Made by a program: the position numbers and the translations under genes | From: Acidimicrobiia bacterium | GTDB taxonomy: Bacteria > Actinomycetota > Acidimicrobiia > IMCC26256 > PALSA-555 | NCBI GenBank assembly: GCA_040881685.1 | Contig: JBBECS010000054.1 | Span: 139,231 to 203,230, forward strand | Direction of reading: 5' to 3' | DNA length: 64,000 nucleotides | Shown: positions 1 to 7,674 of the stretch, in pieces | Layout of the letters: each line of letters begins with the position of its first letter | Position numbering within the stretch: position 1 is the stretch's first letter | The notes under the pieces: generated by a model | Databases searched by the model: none | Told to the model about the DNA's origin: nothing | Seen by the model: the letters and a program-made list of their open reading frames with translations, nothing else

Positions 1-88
1 CGGGGCGCACGACGTCTTCGGCGAAGTCGTGGACCCATTTCTGGACCTGGAGCTGATCTTCGTTGAGGTCGAGGCTGAACTCGGCCAT
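1..88 (-). CDS. acyl-CoA dehydrogenase, N-terminal fragment
   Basis: Only the first 29 codons lie in the window; the gene runs leftwards off the edge. They read MAEFSLDLNEDQLQVQKWVH and onward, which resembles the opening helix of FAD-dependent acyl-CoA dehydrogenases, enzymes that introduce the alpha,beta double bond in acyl-CoA thioesters. The ATG at 88 is preceded by GAGGAGG with a five-base spacer, a strong ribosome site, so the start is well supported. A palindrome about 40 bases upstream may be its operator. The family call rests on a short N-terminus only, so substrate class is unknown. Confidence 0.7.
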   Translation of the reverse strand, partial: MAEFSLDLNEDQLQVQKWVHDFAEDVVRP

Positions 89-127
89 GGGTGCCTCCTC
101 GGCGCCGGGGGGCCCGGTCGCCTGTAA

Positions 128-143
128 GTTACTGACCGGTAAC
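128..143. promoter_or_regulatory. palindrome, possible TetR-type operator
   Basis: GTTAC, six bases, GTAAC. It lies 40-55 bases upstream of the dehydrogenase ATG at 88, overlapping where that promoter should be. TetR-family repressors of fatty-acid genes bind palindromes of this size; assignment to such a regulator is inference. Confidence 0.4.
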
Positions 144-267
144 CACCTTACCCGAGTCGCGCCTCGGAATCACCAATCCGGCCCGCGGAGGCCTCAGGCC
201 AAGGTGCTCTCCGGGGCCACTCGCCCCGATCTCGTGCGCCACCCGGCACGAGCCGGAGCCGTGCGTC

Positions 268-435
268 ATGGAAGTGGGCTGTGCGCTCCGCGAAACGTGG
301 GCCGACGTGCGCGATGCCACGATCGCCATCCTCGACGCCACCACGTTCGCCGACCTCGCCGCCCGCTCCGGCGGCCGCTGGCTCGAGCCAACCCCGATCC
401 CCGAACCTCGCCGTCGCGAGGCCGCAATCCCCTAA
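268..435 (+). CDS. possible small protein, 55 aa
   Basis: An ATG frame begins MEVGCALRETWADV and ends at TAA. The residue mix is protein-like: an alternating helix-type segment followed by a proline- and arginine-rich tail, with mostly G/C third positions. There is no good ribosome site and no TANNNT box near the ATG. It could be a small gene, the remnant tail of a larger lost gene, or chance in G+C-rich DNA. No family is recognised. Confidence 0.25.
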   Translation: MEVGCALRETWADVRDATIAILDATTFADLAARSGGRWLEPTPIPEPRRREAAIP

Positions 436-445
436 CGCCCGCAAT

Positions 446-473
446 TGCAAGGATTCGTGCTATTTTCCTTGCA
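446..473. promoter_or_regulatory. inverted-repeat operator of the molybdate operon
   Basis: TGCAAGGA, twelve bases, TCCTTGCA: a perfect eight-base inverted repeat. The second arm ends on the A of the ATG at 473 and the spacer contains most of the -10 box, so a bound protein would block transcription. The obvious candidate ligand is the HTH-TOBE protein encoded immediately downstream, giving molybdate-responsive autoregulation (inference). Confidence 0.65.
461..466 (+). promoter_or_regulatory. -10 box TATTTT, leaderless start
   Basis: TATTTT ends six bases before the ATG at 473, the spacing expected when transcription starts at or next to the first codon. No Shine-Dalgarno sequence precedes the ATG. 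Confidence 0.6.
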
Positions 474-871
474 TGAGCGGGTTTCGCATCGGCGAAGCGG
501 CGCAGCTGCTGGGCGTCAGCGCCGACACCGTGCGGCGGCTGGCCGACGATGGCGAGCTCGAGACCCAGCGCACGGAGGGCGGACAACGGATCGTCGACGG
601 CGTGTCCCTGGCGAGGTTCGTCGCCGCGCAGACGACCACCCCCGAGGCGGGGTCGATCGTGGCGCAGTCGGCCCGCAACCGCTTCAGCGGGATCGTCACC
701 CGCGTCGTGAAGGACAACGTTGCCGCCCAGGTCGAGATCCAGGCCGGTCCACACCGCCTGGTCTCGCTGATGACGGCGGAGGCGGTGGACGACCTCGGGC
801 TCGAGCCCGGCATGCTCGCCGTCGCCGCGGTGAAGGCCACAAACGTCGTGGTTGAGGTGCCAGGACCTTGA
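473..871 (+). CDS. HTH-TOBE molybdate-responsive regulator
   Basis: 132 residues. Residues 1-60 are an excisionase/MerR-like DNA-binding helix-turn-helix (FRIGEAAQLLGVSADTVRRL, then a wing rich in charged residues). Residues about 65-130 form a TOBE/Mop domain, the oxyanion-binding fold of ModE and ModC (NRFSGIVTRVVKDNVAAQVE). This combination is common in front of actinobacterial modABC genes, where it probably senses molybdate or tungstate in the cytoplasm and controls the transporter. It is the first gene of a four-gene operon: its stop overlaps the TTG start of modA. The inverted repeat over its own promoter suggests autoregulation. It is much shorter than enterobacterial ModE and has one TOBE copy, so it must oligomerise to bind oxyanion as Mop proteins do (family knowledge). 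Confidence 0.85.
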   Translation: MSGFRIGEAAQLLGVSADTVRRLADDGELETQRTEGGQRIVDGVSLARFVAAQTTTPEAGSIVAQSARNRFSGIVTRVVKDNVAAQVEIQAGPHRLVSLMTAEAVDDLGLEPGMLAVAAVKATNVVVEVPGP

Positions 872-1641
872 GACGCATGTTCCTTGCGGTCGCGCTCGTC
901 GCCGCGATCGCAACCCCTGCCTCGGCCGGTGAGCGCATCAAACCGGTCGGCGGACCGCTGAACGTGTTCGCTGCGTCATCGCTCACGGAGGCCTTCGCCG
1001 CCATCGGCGAGAAGTTCGAGCGCAAGAACCCGGACGCGGACATCACCTTCAACTTCAGCTCGTCATCGACGCTCGCGACGCAGATCGAGCAGGGCGCCCC
1101 TGCTGATGTGTTCGCGTCCGCCGACGTTCGCACGATGGACAGGCTCGTGGCCGGCGGGCAGGTCCCCGAGGGCGGTGGGCGCGGCGGTGACGTGCCCGTG
1201 TTCGCGCGGAACCGCCTCGCGATCGCCGTTGCCCTAGGGAACCCGAAGAAGATCAAGACGCTCGCTGACACCCTCGACGGTCGCGTGACGCTCGTGTTGT
1301 GCGCACCGGAAGTGCCGTGCGGGAAGTACGCGATGCAGGCATACGAGAACGCGGGGCTCACCGTCCCGCAGGTACCGACCGGTGCCAGCGCCAAGGACAC
1401 GTTGGCGAAGGTCTCGCTCGGCGAGGCGGACGCGGCGGTCGTGTACGTGACCGATGTCGAAGCCGCGAGCGGCGATGTCGACGGAGTGAAGATCCCCGAT
1501 CGCGACAACGTGAACGCGCTGTACCCGATCTCACCGATCGTCAACTCGCCAAACGAACGGGGCGGGAAAGCGTTCATCATCTACGTGCAGTCCAAGGCTG
1601 GCCAGAGGATCCTGCGCAGGTTCGGCTTCCTCGAACCATGA
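868..1641 (+). CDS. modA: molybdate ABC transporter substrate-binding protein ModA
   Basis: 257 residues, normal for ModA. It captures molybdate or tungstate outside the membrane and delivers it to ModBC. A signal peptide occupies about residues 1-21 (MRRMFLAVALVAAIATPASA), followed by the ModA core, with the diagnostic NVFAASSLTEAF near residue 32 and GAPADVFASAD near 78. The start is taken as TTG at 868, overlapping the previous stop, because it supplies the two arginines of the signal peptide; ATG at 877 is the alternative. There is no lipobox cysteine, so it would be a freely exported protein or anchored in another way. It is translationally coupled to modB through an ATGA overlap. Confidence 0.92.
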   Translation: MRRMFLAVALVAAIATPASAGERIKPVGGPLNVFAASSLTEAFAAIGEKFERKNPDADITFNFSSSSTLATQIEQGAPADVFASADVRTMDRLVAGGQVPEGGGRGGDVPVFARNRLAIAVALGNPKKIKTLADTLDGRVTLVLCAPEVPCGKYAMQAYENAGLTVPQVPTGASAKDTLAKVSLGEADAAVVYVTDVEAASGDVDGVKIPDRDNVNALYPISPIVNSPNERGGKAFIIYVQSKAGQRILRRFGFLEP

Positions 1642-2441
1642 GCGTTGGGACGAGGCGGGCGCGCCGCGGCCCCCCTGTCTTCGTCGGTGTCGTTGCCGCC
1701 GTCGCCATCGCGTTCTTCGCGCTCCCGCTCATCGGGATGCTGGAGCGCGCGCCGTGGAGTGACGTCTGGGGCGATCTCACCGCTGACACCACGGTCGACG
1801 CGCTCCGGCTGTCGCTGGTCTGCTCGCTCGCTGCGACGGCGCTATCACTGCTGTTCGGCGTACCGCTAGCGTGGGTGCTGGCCCGAGCCGAGTTTCCCGG
1901 CCGGCGCCTCGCGCGCGCCCTCGTCACCTTGCCGATGGTGCTGCCGCCGGTGGTGGGAGGCGTCGCACTCTTCCTCGCCTTCGGACGGAACGGCTTCGTC
2001 GGTCAGCACTTGGACGCATGGTTCGGACTGCGCTTGCCCTTCTCGACCGGCGGTGTGATCGTCGCCGAGACCTTCGTCGCGATGCCATTCCTCGTCGTTG
2101 CCGTGGAGGGTGCGCTCCGAAGTGCCGACATTCGCTACGAGGAGGCGGGGGCGGTGCTCGGGGCCCGCCGGATGACCGTGTTCCGCCGGGTGACGCTCCC
2201 GATGATCGCGCCCGCGGTCGCGGCGGGCGCCGTGCTGAGCTGGGCCCGCGCCATCGGAGAGTTCGGGGCGACGATCACGTTTGCCGGCAACTTCCCCGGT
2301 ACGACGCAGACGATGCCGCTCGCGATCTTCGGACGGTTCGAGGCCGGCGATCTCGATGGCTCGATCGCGTTGAGCCTCGTGCTCGTCGGAGTGTCGATCG
2401 CGGTGCTGGTCGGGCTGCGCGACCGGTGGCTGCACGCATGA
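1638..2441 (+). CDS. modB: molybdate ABC transporter permease ModB
   Basis: 267 residues with about five or six membrane segments, beginning near residue 14. This is the integral membrane channel of the molybdate importer. The permease signature that docks the ATPase is visible as EEAGAVLGARRMTVFRRVTL, about two thirds along, followed by SWARAIGEFGATITFAGN, which is characteristic of ModB/CysT permeases. Start and stop both sit in four-base ATGA overlaps with modA and modC, so the three proteins are probably made in fixed ratio. Family level is certain; molybdate specificity follows from the neighbours. Confidence 0.93.
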   Translation: MSVGTRRARRGPPVFVGVVAAVAIAFFALPLIGMLERAPWSDVWGDLTADTTVDALRLSLVCSLAATALSLLFGVPLAWVLARAEFPGRRLARALVTLPMVLPPVVGGVALFLAFGRNGFVGQHLDAWFGLRLPFSTGGVIVAETFVAMPFLVVAVEGALRSADIRYEEAGAVLGARRMTVFRRVTLPMIAPAVAAGAVLSWARAIGEFGATITFAGNFPGTTQTMPLAIFGRFEAGDLDGSIALSLVLVGVSIAVLVGLRDRWLHA

Positions 2442-3493
2442 CTCTCACCGCGACCCTCGGGGTCGACCTGGACCGATTCACGCTGCACGACATCGCGCTG
2501 CGCATCGCCGACCGCGAGACGGTCGCGCTCCTCGGCCCGAACGGGGCTGGCAAGACAACCATTCTGCGAACCTTGATGGGTCTTGTCCCCGTGACCCGCG
2601 GGCAGGTGAGGCTCGACGATGTCGTTCTCGACGACCCGACCGACGACCGATGGGTCCCGCCCGACCGGCGCCGAATCGGCACCGTCTTCCAGGACCTGCT
2701 CCTCTTCCCACACCTGAGCGCGCTCGAGAACGTTGCATTCGGCGTGCGCTCCCGCGGCGTACGGCCACGTGACGCTCGGCGCCGCGCTGCCGAATGGCTC
2801 GAGCAGCTCGGCATCGTCGATCTCGCTTCGGCGCGGCCGCGAACACTCTCCGGAGGTCAAGCGCAGCGCGTTGCACTCGCTCGCGCGCTCGCCACCGAGC
2901 CCAGGTTGCTCCTTCTCGATGAACCCTTGACCGCGCTCGATGTGAGCACGCGACCCGAGATCCGGCGCGAGCTCGCCCGGCACCTCGAGACCTTCGACGG
3001 CGGTGCGCTCGTCGTGACGCACGACCCGGTCGAGGCGATGGCGCTCGCCGACCGCATCGTGGTGCTGGAGGACGGGCGCGTGACGCAGGAAGGCACCCCA
3101 ACCGAAGTCCGTGAGCAGCCCCGGACTCGCTACGTCGCCGACGTGGCCGGCCTCAACCTCTACCGCGGTACCGCCGGAACCGACGGGCTCGTCCTCGAGA
3201 GCGGGGCACATCTCGTCAGCGCGCAACGGCTCACGGGGCCCGCGTTCGCGGTTGTGCACCCGCGTTCCGTGGCACTGCACGAGCGCCGACCCGAAGGCAC
3301 ACCGCGCAACGTGTGGCAGGGAGTTGTCCGGCATCTCGATCCCGAAGGCGATCGGGCCCGAGTGCACGTCGACGCACCGGTGCCGATGACCGCCGAAGTG
3401 ACCTCGGCTGCCCTCGCCGAGCTCAGGCTCGCGGAAGGGAGCGCCGTGTGGGTGAGCGTGAAGGCAACCGAGGTGACGCTCTACCCCGCGTGA
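2438..3493 (+). CDS. modC: molybdate ABC transporter ATPase ModC
   Basis: 351 residues. It powers ModB on the cytoplasmic face. Walker A is GPNGAGKTT at 33-41, the Q-loop lies near 85, the ABC signature LSGGQ is at 137-141, Walker B LLLLDEP at 157-163, and the switch histidine is H195. Residues about 280-351 form a TOBE domain typical of ModC, where oxyanion can inhibit transport. It ends the operon and faces a convergent gene only 13 bases away. All ATPase residues are intact. Confidence 0.93.
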   Translation: MTLTATLGVDLDRFTLHDIALRIADRETVALLGPNGAGKTTILRTLMGLVPVTRGQVRLDDVVLDDPTDDRWVPPDRRRIGTVFQDLLLFPHLSALENVAFGVRSRGVRPRDARRRAAEWLEQLGIVDLASARPRTLSGGQAQRVALARALATEPRLLLLDEPLTALDVSTRPEIRRELARHLETFDGGALVVTHDPVEAMALADRIVVLEDGRVTQEGTPTEVREQPRTRYVADVAGLNLYRGTAGTDGLVLESGAHLVSAQRLTGPAFAVVHPRSVALHERRPEGTPRNVWQGVVRHLDPEGDRARVHVDAPVPMTAEVTSAALAELRLAEGSAVWVSVKATEVTLYPA

Positions 3494-3506
3494 CGAACGC
3501 GGCGCT

Positions 3507-4145
3507 CTAGGTCGACGGGGTCGTGGTCGGCGGGAGGATCCCCTGGATCACGATCTGATCCTGCACCTTCTGGCCGTTCTGACCGTTGGCCGTGAGCAGG
3601 TACGTGTGCTGACCAGCCGGACAGGTGAACGGGAACTGCTTGTTGTCGGTGGGTCCGAAGTTTCCGAACGGCGCGGGGCCGTCGATGCTGATCGTCACGC
3701 CCGTCGTGTTCGTCGTGGCCCACACGAGGTTCACGTTCACGACGCCGCCGCCGTCGGGGCAGTTCACGGGCGACGGGCTCGCGGTGAACTGGAGGATCCG
3801 AGGGCCGGCCGCAGTCGTCGTCGACGACGTGCTGGTCGACGTGGACGAGCTCGTCGACGTAGACGAGCTCGATGTGGAGGTGGAACCCCCGTTTTTCTTG
3901 TCACCACCACCGGCTGCGAGCGCGATCACCGTGCCGACGAGGATGCCCAGCACGAGCACGCCGCCCGCGATGAACCACAGCCGCCGCCGATCAGCGTCAC
4001 CTTCGTCGTCCCACATCCCGCCACCGCCGCCCGGAGGCTGCCCGCCGCCCCCTCCGGCCGGGATGTCCGGACGCGTGACCGGAGCGGTGGCATCGGCGCC
4101 GAAACCCCGCGCAGGGAGGGTGGCGTCTGGATCCTGGGTCGACAT
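3507..4145 (-). CDS. single-pass membrane protein with Ser/Thr linker and extracellular Ig-like domain
   Basis: 212 residues. A glycine/proline-rich cytoplasmic segment (1-50) leads to one membrane helix at about 56-78. Next comes a low-complexity linker made almost only of serine and threonine (88-112), then a beta-rich domain with two cysteines (129 and 165) that may form a disulfide. The start ATG at 4145 is the first in-frame ATG next to the divergent phosphatase promoter. Ser/Thr linkers of this kind commonly hold a small domain away from the actinobacterial wall. No enzymatic motif is present and function is unknown. Confidence 0.7.
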   Translation of the reverse strand: MSTQDPDATLPARGFGADATAPVTRPDIPAGGGGGQPPGGGGGMWDDEGDADRRRLWFIAGGVLVLGILVGTVIALAAGGGDKKNGGSTSTSSSSTSTSSSTSTSTSSTTTAAGPRILQFTASPSPVNCPDGGGVVNVNLVWATTNTTGVTISIDGPAPFGNFGPTDNKQFPFTCPAGQHTYLLTANGQNGQKVQDQIVIQGILPPTTTPST

Positions 4146-4215
4146 CGCGAGGACGGTAGTGGACGCCGACAGCGGCATCTCGGCACCGAGACGCGACCCA
4201 CCCGGAGTGGTCGTG

Positions 4216-4221
4216 CATACT
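4216..4221 (+). promoter_or_regulatory. -10 box CATACT before the phosphatase gene
   Basis: CATACT lies nine bases before the GTG at 4231, which lacks a Shine-Dalgarno sequence. The arrangement suggests a leaderless or nearly leaderless transcript. Confidence 0.4.
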
Positions 4222-4230
4222 GCCCGCGCC

Positions 4231-4980
4231 GTGACTGACCACGATGACGCCGCTCGATACGCCGCGACCGCCGGCGCGCGGTTGCTCGAATTGCGCGCCC
4301 AGGACAACCGCGACGAATGGCGGCGCTACGCGCTCGGTGACGCCGGCGATCTCGCTGCCAACCGGCAGCTGCTCGAGCTGCTCCACGCCGAGCACCCCGA
4401 CGATGCAGTGCTCTCGGAAGAGTCCGCCGATGATCTGGGTCGGCTCGACGCGGATCGAGTGTGGATCGTGGACCCGCTCGATGGCACGCGAGAGTTCACA
4501 GAAGCCGGACGCTCCGACTGGGCCGTGCATGTTGCGCTGTGGGAGCGGGGCGTCGGTGTGCGCGTCGGTGCAGTTGCGCTCCCGGCGCGACAGCGCGTGC
4601 TTTCGACCGCGGAGCCACCAATCGTCCCGGCCTCGACCGACCGACCCCCACGCGTCGTGGTGAGTCGTACGCGCCCGCCCACTGCAGCCCGAAAGGTTGC
4701 CGCCGCGCTCGACGGAGAGCTCGTTGCGATGGGTTCCGCCGGCGCGAAGGCGATGGCCGTCGTCACCGGCGAGGTCGACGCGTATGTACATGCCGGCGGG
4801 CAATACGAGTGGGACTCTGCTGCTCCGGTGGCGGTGGCCGCCGCCGCGGGCCTGCACGTGTCACGGCTCGATGGATCGCAGCTCGAGTACAACCAACGAG
4901 ACCCCTGGCTTCCCGATCTGATCGTGTGTCGCCTCGACCTCGCCGAGGCGATCGTCGCGGCAGCTGCGGGTGAGCAGTAG
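4231..4980 (+). CDS. inositol monophosphatase family protein, CysQ-like 3'(2'),5'-bisphosphate nucleotidase
   Basis: 249 residues. Members are Mg-dependent, Li-sensitive phosphatases; CysQ removes the 3' phosphate of PAP or PAPS in sulfate assimilation. The metal-binding motifs are in order: SEES at 62-65, WIVDPLDGTREF at 78-89, and WDSAAP at 194-199. The GTG at 4231 is chosen from the -10 box just upstream and because it opens directly into the conserved domain. The gene stands alone between oppositely oriented genes. The EES/DPLDGT pattern and the length favour CysQ over inositol phosphatase, but no sulfate-assimilation genes are nearby, so substrate is not certain. Confidence 0.82.
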   Translation: MTDHDDAARYAATAGARLLELRAQDNRDEWRRYALGDAGDLAANRQLLELLHAEHPDDAVLSEESADDLGRLDADRVWIVDPLDGTREFTEAGRSDWAVHVALWERGVGVRVGAVALPARQRVLSTAEPPIVPASTDRPPRVVVSRTRPPTAARKVAAALDGELVAMGSAGAKAMAVVTGEVDAYVHAGGQYEWDSAAPVAVAAAAGLHVSRLDGSQLEYNQRDPWLPDLIVCRLDLAEAIVAAAAGEQ

Positions 4981-5001
4981 CGCCTATGGCGCCGCATCCC
5001 A

Positions 5002-5829
5002 CTATTCGGCTTCCCACCACCACGCGACGCCGGCCAGCCCCGGACCGGTGTGCACGACCATCACCGGTCCGAACTCCCCCACGAACGCCGTCGTCGGGTG
5101 TTCGAGCTCCGACACCCGCGCCAGCAGCTCGTTTGCCGTCTCGACGGCGAGCGCGTGCAGCGCGGCGACGTGCAGTCGAGAGCGTGGGGGTCGAGAGCGG
5201 TGCACGAGCGCGACGATCCGATCGAGGGCCGTCGCTCGACTCAGCGCGGGGCGCAGCCGGCGGACCGCGCCGCCGCGAAACTCGAAGAGCGGGTTGATCC
5301 CGAGACGACGCCCGGCCCAGCCCGCGACACCCGGGACCCGGCCGCTGCGAACGAGATGGTCGAGGGTGGGGACGGTGGCGACGAGTCGAACCCGTTCGAT
5401 CACCGCACGCGCCCGGTTCTCCACGTGCTCGAGCGACGCGCCGCCGCGCGCGGCTTCGGCCGCCGCAAGGACGACGAGGGCCTCCGCGCCACCAGCTGTG
5501 GCCGTGTCGATGACGCGCACCGGTCCGTCGACCGCCTGTGCTGCGACGCTCGCGGCGTGATACGTCGCGCTCATCGACGACGCGATCGTCAGCACGACGG
5601 CTCCGCCGTTGCCAGCACATGCCTCTTTGATCGCGGTCTCGAACTCTCCTGGAGTTGGAGCTGAGGTCGTGACGTCGCATTCGTGGAGGAGCTCGTCGAG
5701 CGGACGACCGCCCTCCGGCTCGGGCACGCCGCGAACGGTGAGCCACATCGGCACGACCGCGATCCCCTGCTCGCGTGCGAGGTCGGGCGGCAGCGCGGCA
5801 GCGCTGTCGGTGACGATGGCGACGGTCAC
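5002..5829 (-). CDS. DegV family fatty-acid-binding protein
   Basis: 275 residues. DegV proteins bind a fatty acyl chain; in Firmicutes the related FakB presents fatty acids to a kinase. The opening VAIVTDSAAALPP, the TSAPTPGEF segment near 55 and the T-I-A-S-S-M-S-A loop near 80, all lining the lipid head-group site, are the family's marks. The GTG start overlaps the stop of the MFS gene (GTGA), and that gene overlaps plsY, so a lipid acyltransferase, a transporter and an acyl-binding protein are co-translated. A role in supplying acyl groups to phospholipid synthesis is plausible inference. Confidence 0.85.
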   Translation of the reverse strand: MTVAIVTDSAAALPPDLAREQGIAVVPMWLTVRGVPEPEGGRPLDELLHECDVTTSAPTPGEFETAIKEACAGNGGAVVLTIASSMSATYHAASVAAQAVDGPVRVIDTATAGGAEALVVLAAAEAARGGASLEHVENRARAVIERVRLVATVPTLDHLVRSGRVPGVAGWAGRRLGINPLFEFRGGAVRRLRPALSRATALDRIVALVHRSRPPRSRLHVAALHALAVETANELLARVSELEHPTTAFVGEFGPVMVVHTGPGLAGVAWWWEAE

Positions 5830-7052
5830 GACCGCACCACGTTCTCCGCGGTGACGCGAACCAACAAGGACGCCAGCAGCACGAGGAGGCCCGACCCGAG
5901 CAGCACGACTCGGGCCGGTTCGAGGCTTCCCAGCAGATGCGCGTCTCCGAGCAGATCGCCGGCAAGACCGGCCGCGATCGCGGCGACGCCGAGCCCGAGC
6001 CGGATGACCACGTGGAAGGCCGCGAACGCGAGCACGCGCTGGTGGCCGTCGATCGACGACTGGATCGCTCCCATGCCCGACGCGAGCGTGAACGCGGCTG
6101 CGGCCCCGAACACCAGCGCGCCCGCGAACGCGAGGCTGATCGACGACGCCAGGCTGAAGACCGCGACGATCAGGCCGATCGCGGCGACGCCGAGGCGCGC
6201 CTCTTGGATCGAGTCACGCGCCCGACGCACGTGGAGCAGACCGAGGCCGGCACCGGCGCCGACACCGAACAACGCGATGAGCACTCCGAACTCGGTGTCA
6301 GACGCATCGAGAACGTCGCGGACGAACACGATCCCGAGCGAGAACAGGGCGCCGAGCCCGAGCGCGACGGCCGCCGCCGCGGGCATGACGGCGCGTACAA
6401 GAGGGATCCGAAACGCCTCGATGAACCGCGCATCCTCCGAGGTCGGACGACCACCGATTGGTGCTCGCAACATGTGCAGGCGAGAGACGAAGGCGAACGA
6501 GACCAGGAAGGTGACGGCGTCGATCCAGAACACGAGCGCAAGCGGGCGATCGAAGAGATCGACGAACGGCAGCGCGGCGCACGCCGCGAACAACGCCGCC
6601 CCGAGCGGGATGGAACCGTACGACGAGCCGAGCACGAGACCGTTGGCGAGCGGAAGGTCATCCGCGGACTCCACCAGATCAGGGATCGACGCGTCGCGCG
6701 CCGGCAGGAACACGAGGCTGGCGACCTCGAGCAGCACTGCACACAGATAGACCCACCAGATCTCGCGCACGAGGGGGACGGTGGCGATGATCACCGCACG
6801 CGACGCATCCATGGCCAGCATGGTCCGACGTCGGTCCCACCGGGACACGGCCCGCGCCGCGAGCGGGCCGCCAAGCGCAGCCGGGAGAAGACGCAGGGTC
6901 AGGATCCCGCCAACCGCCGTTGGTGAGTCCGTGAGCTCGAGTGCGAGTGCCATGAACGCGACCGTGCCCATCCAGTCACCGAGGCTGGAGACCAGCTGGC
7001 CGATGAGGAGGTCACGGAACCCACCGCGGCGCACCAGCGAAGTGACGGTCAC
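5826..7052 (-). CDS. MFS transporter (MFS_3-like)
   Basis: 408 residues, about twelve membrane helices in two halves. The first loop RLLPAALGGPLAARAVSRWD, with basic residues following helix 2-3, is typical of the EntS-like MFS_3 group, which export siderophores and drugs. The start is GTG at 7052, in a GTGA overlap with the stop of the plsY gene; the long upstream extension of the same frame is antisense to that gene and rejected. Substrate cannot be read from the sequence. Confidence 0.82.
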   Translation of the reverse strand: MTVTSLVRRGGFRDLLIGQLVSSLGDWMGTVAFMALALELTDSPTAVGGILTLRLLPAALGGPLAARAVSRWDRRRTMLAMDASRAVIIATVPLVREIWWVYLCAVLLEVASLVFLPARDASIPDLVESADDLPLANGLVLGSSYGSIPLGAALFAACAALPFVDLFDRPLALVFWIDAVTFLVSFAFVSRLHMLRAPIGGRPTSEDARFIEAFRIPLVRAVMPAAAAVALGLGALFSLGIVFVRDVLDASDTEFGVLIALFGVGAGAGLGLLHVRRARDSIQEARLGVAAIGLIVAVFSLASSISLAFAGALVFGAAAAFTLASGMGAIQSSIDGHQRVLAFAAFHVVIRLGLGVAAIAAGLAGDLLGDAHLLGSLEPARVVLLGSGLLVLLASLLVRVTAENVVRS

Positions 7053-7657
7053 CTGGTGGGTGTGTCGGGATCGCGGTCGAACAGCAACCGGCGCGCATAG
7101 GGCTCGAAGCCGGGGGTGGGGGGCGGCGCGTTGGCGACCACGCGTTTCGCCAGCATCGGCACCGCGACGGCCCCACCGGCCGCCGCGCCGAACGCGCTGT
7201 TCGTGATGGCAAGCACCGGGGCGAGCAGTACCTCGCCGAAGAAGCCACCGAGGCCGGTCTCGCGCACCGCTTTCCCGAGCACGAGGCTTCCGAGGAGCAC
7301 GACCATGCCGGGCCACGCATTGACCGCCAGGGCACCGAGCGCCGGAGCGACACCGCGTCCGCCCTTCCCACCCAGGAAGGGCGACCAGTTGTGACCGGCG
7401 ACAGCGACGCCACCCGCGAGTGAAGCAAGCAACCATCGGTCGCCGGCAACGAGTGGACCGAGCGCGCCCTTGGCCATGTCGAGGATGCCCGACACCGCGA
7501 GTGGCCAGAAGCCGCCAACGCGGTAGATCGACGTGCCTGACACCGTTCCGTACGGCGTGTCCCGCAGATCAACACCCTTGACCCAGCGCGCCACAAGGTT
7601 CGAGAAAGGAATGGCGCCTGCGATGAACGCGAGCGCCAGCACTCCCCCCTCGATCAT
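7049..7657 (-). CDS. glycerol-3-phosphate acyltransferase PlsY family
   Basis: 202 residues with several membrane helices. PlsY transfers an acyl group from acyl phosphate to glycerol 3-phosphate, the first step of phospholipid synthesis. The glycine-rich motif HNWSPFLGGKGGRGVAPALG near residues 100-120 fits the family. The first catalytic motif is unusual: the normal SGN-x-GATN region reads VSGTSIYRVGG here. It may be a divergent paralogue rather than the housekeeping enzyme. The start ATG at 7657 opens MIEGGVLALAFIAGAIPFSN, the expected first helix. It leads the plsY-MFS-degV run. Confidence 0.78.
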   Translation of the reverse strand: MIEGGVLALAFIAGAIPFSNLVARWVKGVDLRDTPYGTVSGTSIYRVGGFWPLAVSGILDMAKGALGPLVAGDRWLLASLAGGVAVAGHNWSPFLGGKGGRGVAPALGALAVNAWPGMVVLLGSLVLGKAVRETGLGGFFGEVLLAPVLAITNSAFGAAAGGAVAVPMLAKRVVANAPPPTPGFEPYARRLLFDRDPDTPTR

Positions 7658-7674
7658 CCGGTCATTCTGCCGGG

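Larger units (their letters stand above)
89..472. other. intergenic region between acyl-CoA dehydrogenase and molybdate operon
   Basis: This 384-base stretch has no confidently called gene. It holds the ribosome site and a GTTAC/GTAAC palindrome of the leftward dehydrogenase, a possible 55-codon frame at 268-435, and the -10 box and operator half-site of the rightward molybdate operon. Nothing else recognisable was seen. Confidence 0.6.

Noticed and set aside
3822..3890. Tandem DNA repeat near 3.85 kb
   Set aside because: The repeated GTCGACGA-like sequence simply encodes the Ser/Thr linker of the membrane protein; no separate element is needed.
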